From NCBI GenBank assembly GCA_905479985.1, contig CAJQOM010000005.1:54844-118843 (forward strand): a DNA stretch of 64,000 nt, given 5' to 3'. Positions 62,595 through 64,000 of the stretch are shown piece after piece. This stretch comes from an uncultured Gammaproteobacteria bacterium. Lineage in GTDB: Bacteria > Pseudomonadota > Gammaproteobacteria > Nitrosococcales > Methylophagaceae. Position 1 is the first letter of the stretch; each line of letters starts with the position of its first letter. A model generated the notes under the pieces. The model searched no databases, was not told where the DNA came from, and worked only from the letters and a program-made list of their open reading frames with translations. Position numbers and translations under genes: made by a program.

Positions 62595-63434
62595 ATGAGC
62601 AGACATTTTGGACGCAAAGTTTTGTTTCATTACCTACCTTCATTTGTGATGGCTATCGTACTGAGCACTATGGGGACGATAGAGTCAGATGAGACCAGTT
62701 TTAACTGGTGGTCATCTGCCTATGCAAATGAGTCAGGTCATAGTGGAGGTCACAAGGGCGGTCGTGGTGGTGGCCATGACAGCGGCCATACAGACCATGA
62801 CAGTGACGAAGGTGATGACCACGGCAGTAGCGGTCATTCTTCTGGTCGTAAAGGTTATGGCAGTCGAGGTGGCGGTCATAGCCATGACATTGCAAGGGGC
62901 GGTGGTAAGGCAGTTGAATCTCGTATTTTCTCTGGTCGACGACCAGTCTGGGCACAGGAAGGAATACCGGAAGTGGAATTGGGCCGCCTAAATGTGTCTC
63001 GCGCACCCGGTCGAGTATTGGCACGTGCTGAAGATGAAGCATTGGCAACCTATTTGGAAGAAATGGCAACCCTTTATAACCTGTCTGCTGATGCAGCTGC
63101 TAGCCTCCTAGAATCTAATTTTCGTGGTGTGAGCCGTTACGATTCACCGTTACAGAATCTAGCCTTATATAAGGATGTAATGATCTTTGGTGATACTCAG
63201 CTAAGAGGAATAGATTCGAGTGTTGTACCGGCCAGCCAGCTTGATCTAGCTGCAATATTCTTAGGATCGGCTTCAGACAAAACTATTCCGATTAGTGAGG
63301 ATACCGTCACGGCTTTAAACCGTATTTTAGGGCTTATAGAATTAAGTTCTGATGACCGAAATATTTTAGCAACTAAGGCTGAGACAGTTCGACAAGCTAT
63401 TTTAATCGGTCACGGACCAACGGAAGAACACTGA
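62595..63434 (+). CDS. Secreted protein, GRASVGRAP family, His-rich paralog
   Basis: A 279-residue protein with a signal-like N-terminal helix (about 8-30) and a long Gly/His/Ser/Asp-rich segment (about 48-100, with SGHSGGHKGGRGGGHD), which could bind metal ions. Then comes the conserved VELGRLNVSRAPGRVLAR, matching EVDFGRASVGRAP in the preceding protein, and DSPLQNLALYKDVM, matching DSPLENLALYIDLM; SDKTIPISEDTV parallels ADKTGDITIDYV. The last 100 residues are helical. I recognise no family. Paralogy to the gene just upstream is clear by eye. Confidence 0.78.
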   Translation: MSRHFGRKVLFHYLPSFVMAIVLSTMGTIESDETSFNWWSSAYANESGHSGGHKGGRGGGHDSGHTDHDSDEGDDHGSSGHSSGRKGYGSRGGGHSHDIARGGGKAVESRIFSGRRPVWAQEGIPEVELGRLNVSRAPGRVLARAEDEALATYLEEMATLYNLSADAAASLLESNFRGVSRYDSPLQNLALYKDVMIFGDTQLRGIDSSVVPASQLDLAAIFLGSASDKTIPISEDTVTALNRILGLIELSSDDRNILATKAETVRQAILIGHGPTEEH

Positions 63435-63463
63435 ATGAAGGTTAAAAAAAGTGGTCAACCGTC

Positions 63464-64000
63464 ATGACAGAGAAGCTACTGCCTGAAATCAGTGACGAAT
63501 CACTGACTACTATTTTAGAGCTAATAAGTGATGGCATATGGGACTGGAATGCCAATACCGGTTATGTTTATAGAAGTCCAGGCTGGTACGTAATGCTTGG
63601 CTATGATGTCGATGCTTTTAAAAGCACTGTTTCCACATGGGAAAGTGTTATTCACCCTGATGACTTTAATCGTGTTATGGCTCACTTTGATAGTTATATC
63701 ACACACAAATCACCTACTTATCAAATCGAGTATCGTTGCCGAACTAAGCGTGATGATTATTTGTGGATAGAAGATCGTGGCAAAGTCGTCGACTGGAATG
63801 AAGATGGATCTGTTGGCAGAATGATTGGTGCTCACCGTGACATCAGTGCTACAAAACTATTGGAGCTAGAAAGGGAGGCGAAAAGTTTAACTCTACAAGA
63901 ACATGTTGATTCAAGGAATCAAGAGTTAATTGAAGTTAATAAGCGACTTGCGATAAAGATACGCGAAGTAGAGATTTTGGCGACAACTGATGCACTAACG
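63464..64000 (+). CDS. PAS-domain signalling protein, probably PAS-GGDEF, partial
   Basis: Hand translation from the ATG at 63464 runs open to the last base (179 codons). Residues about 12-135 are a PAS_3-type domain (ELISDGIWDWNANTGYVYRS, VIHPDDFNRV, YRCRTKRDDYLWIEDRGK and the PAC-like GRMIGAHRDIS). A coiled coil follows (about 138-172). The last residues, EILATTDALT, are how a GGDEF domain typically begins (TTDALTGLYNR), so a diguanylate cyclase is likely, but this lies outside the window. It follows the secreted-protein genes by 30 bases on the same strand. Confidence 0.75.
   Translation, partial: MTEKLLPEISDESLTTILELISDGIWDWNANTGYVYRSPGWYVMLGYDVDAFKSTVSTWESVIHPDDFNRVMAHFDSYITHKSPTYQIEYRCRTKRDDYLWIEDRGKVVDWNEDGSVGRMIGAHRDISATKLLELEREAKSLTLQEHVDSRNQELIEVNKRLAIKIREVEILATTDALT

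Overview
The window is chromosomal DNA of a gammaproteobacterium of moderate GC content. Gene order such as ispB divergent from rplU-rpmA-obgE-proB, grpE-dnaK-dnaJ-dapB and gloB/methyltransferase/rnhA/dnaQ is classic for the class. Protein sequences and the HpnD/HpnE pair suggest a marine, Methylophaga-like (Piscirickettsiaceae/Thiotrichales) organism, but the genus is an inference made without database searches.

Left to right: 1-5004 is a minus-strand run with a DUF4105 protein (cut by the window edge), a small lipoprotein, proB, obgE, rpmA and rplU. 5173-9531 is a plus-strand isoprenoid cluster (ispB, a thioredoxin-like [2Fe-2S] protein, hpnD, hpnE, a small lipoprotein, an SDR enzyme), followed by a diguanylate cyclase. 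10567-15419 holds rluB, trpS, an M50 protease, serS, a DUF190 protein and the fluoride channel crcB. 15835-18988 is a formate/nitrite transporter, cyanase and a PP2C-phosphatase/Ser-Thr-kinase fusion. 19021-26064 carries central carbon genes tkt, gap, pgk, pyk and fba, probably several transcription units because terminators follow tkt and gap. 26091-31450 holds a thioredoxin-like protein, mrcB, a TPR lipoprotein, two structured intergenic repeats flanking a zinc-ribbon gene, and a PEP-CTERM-like protein. 31601-36267 is dapB and the heat-shock genes with two sigma-32 promoters. 36378-42068 is dnaQ, rnhA, a methyltransferase, gloB, an MscS channel, pyrD and a DUF2797 protein. 42102-43139 has no intact gene but contains a frameshifted secreted-protein remnant. 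A chemoreceptor and a FadL-type porin follow.

46381-51514 looks like a compact sigma-54 regulon. A PAS-AAA-Fis activator lies between two targets: a divergent DUF1348 (NTF2-like) gene, and an operon of a secreted alpha/beta hydrolase with an Asp nucleophile, a pyridoxamine-phosphate-oxidase-like flavoprotein and an Old Yellow Enzyme. Both targets have a -24/-12 promoter, and the same palindrome, ATATCGT-N6-ACGATAT, lies about 106-107 bp upstream of each -24 element. This is the best-supported possibly undescribed system in the window.

51629-52481 is a RIO-type kinase gene broken by one extra base. At 52560-52613 the 3' part of a tRNA-Leu marks one end of an integrated element that carries a tyrosine integrase, a prim-pol/PriCT/AAA replication protein and several small unknown genes. 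The other end was not found. From 58608 there is a secretion-related locus: an 851-residue protein made of three beta-barrel-like modules, two paralogous secreted proteins of no family I recognise, and the start of a PAS (probably PAS-GGDEF) protein that runs off the window. Whether that locus lies inside the element cannot be decided here.
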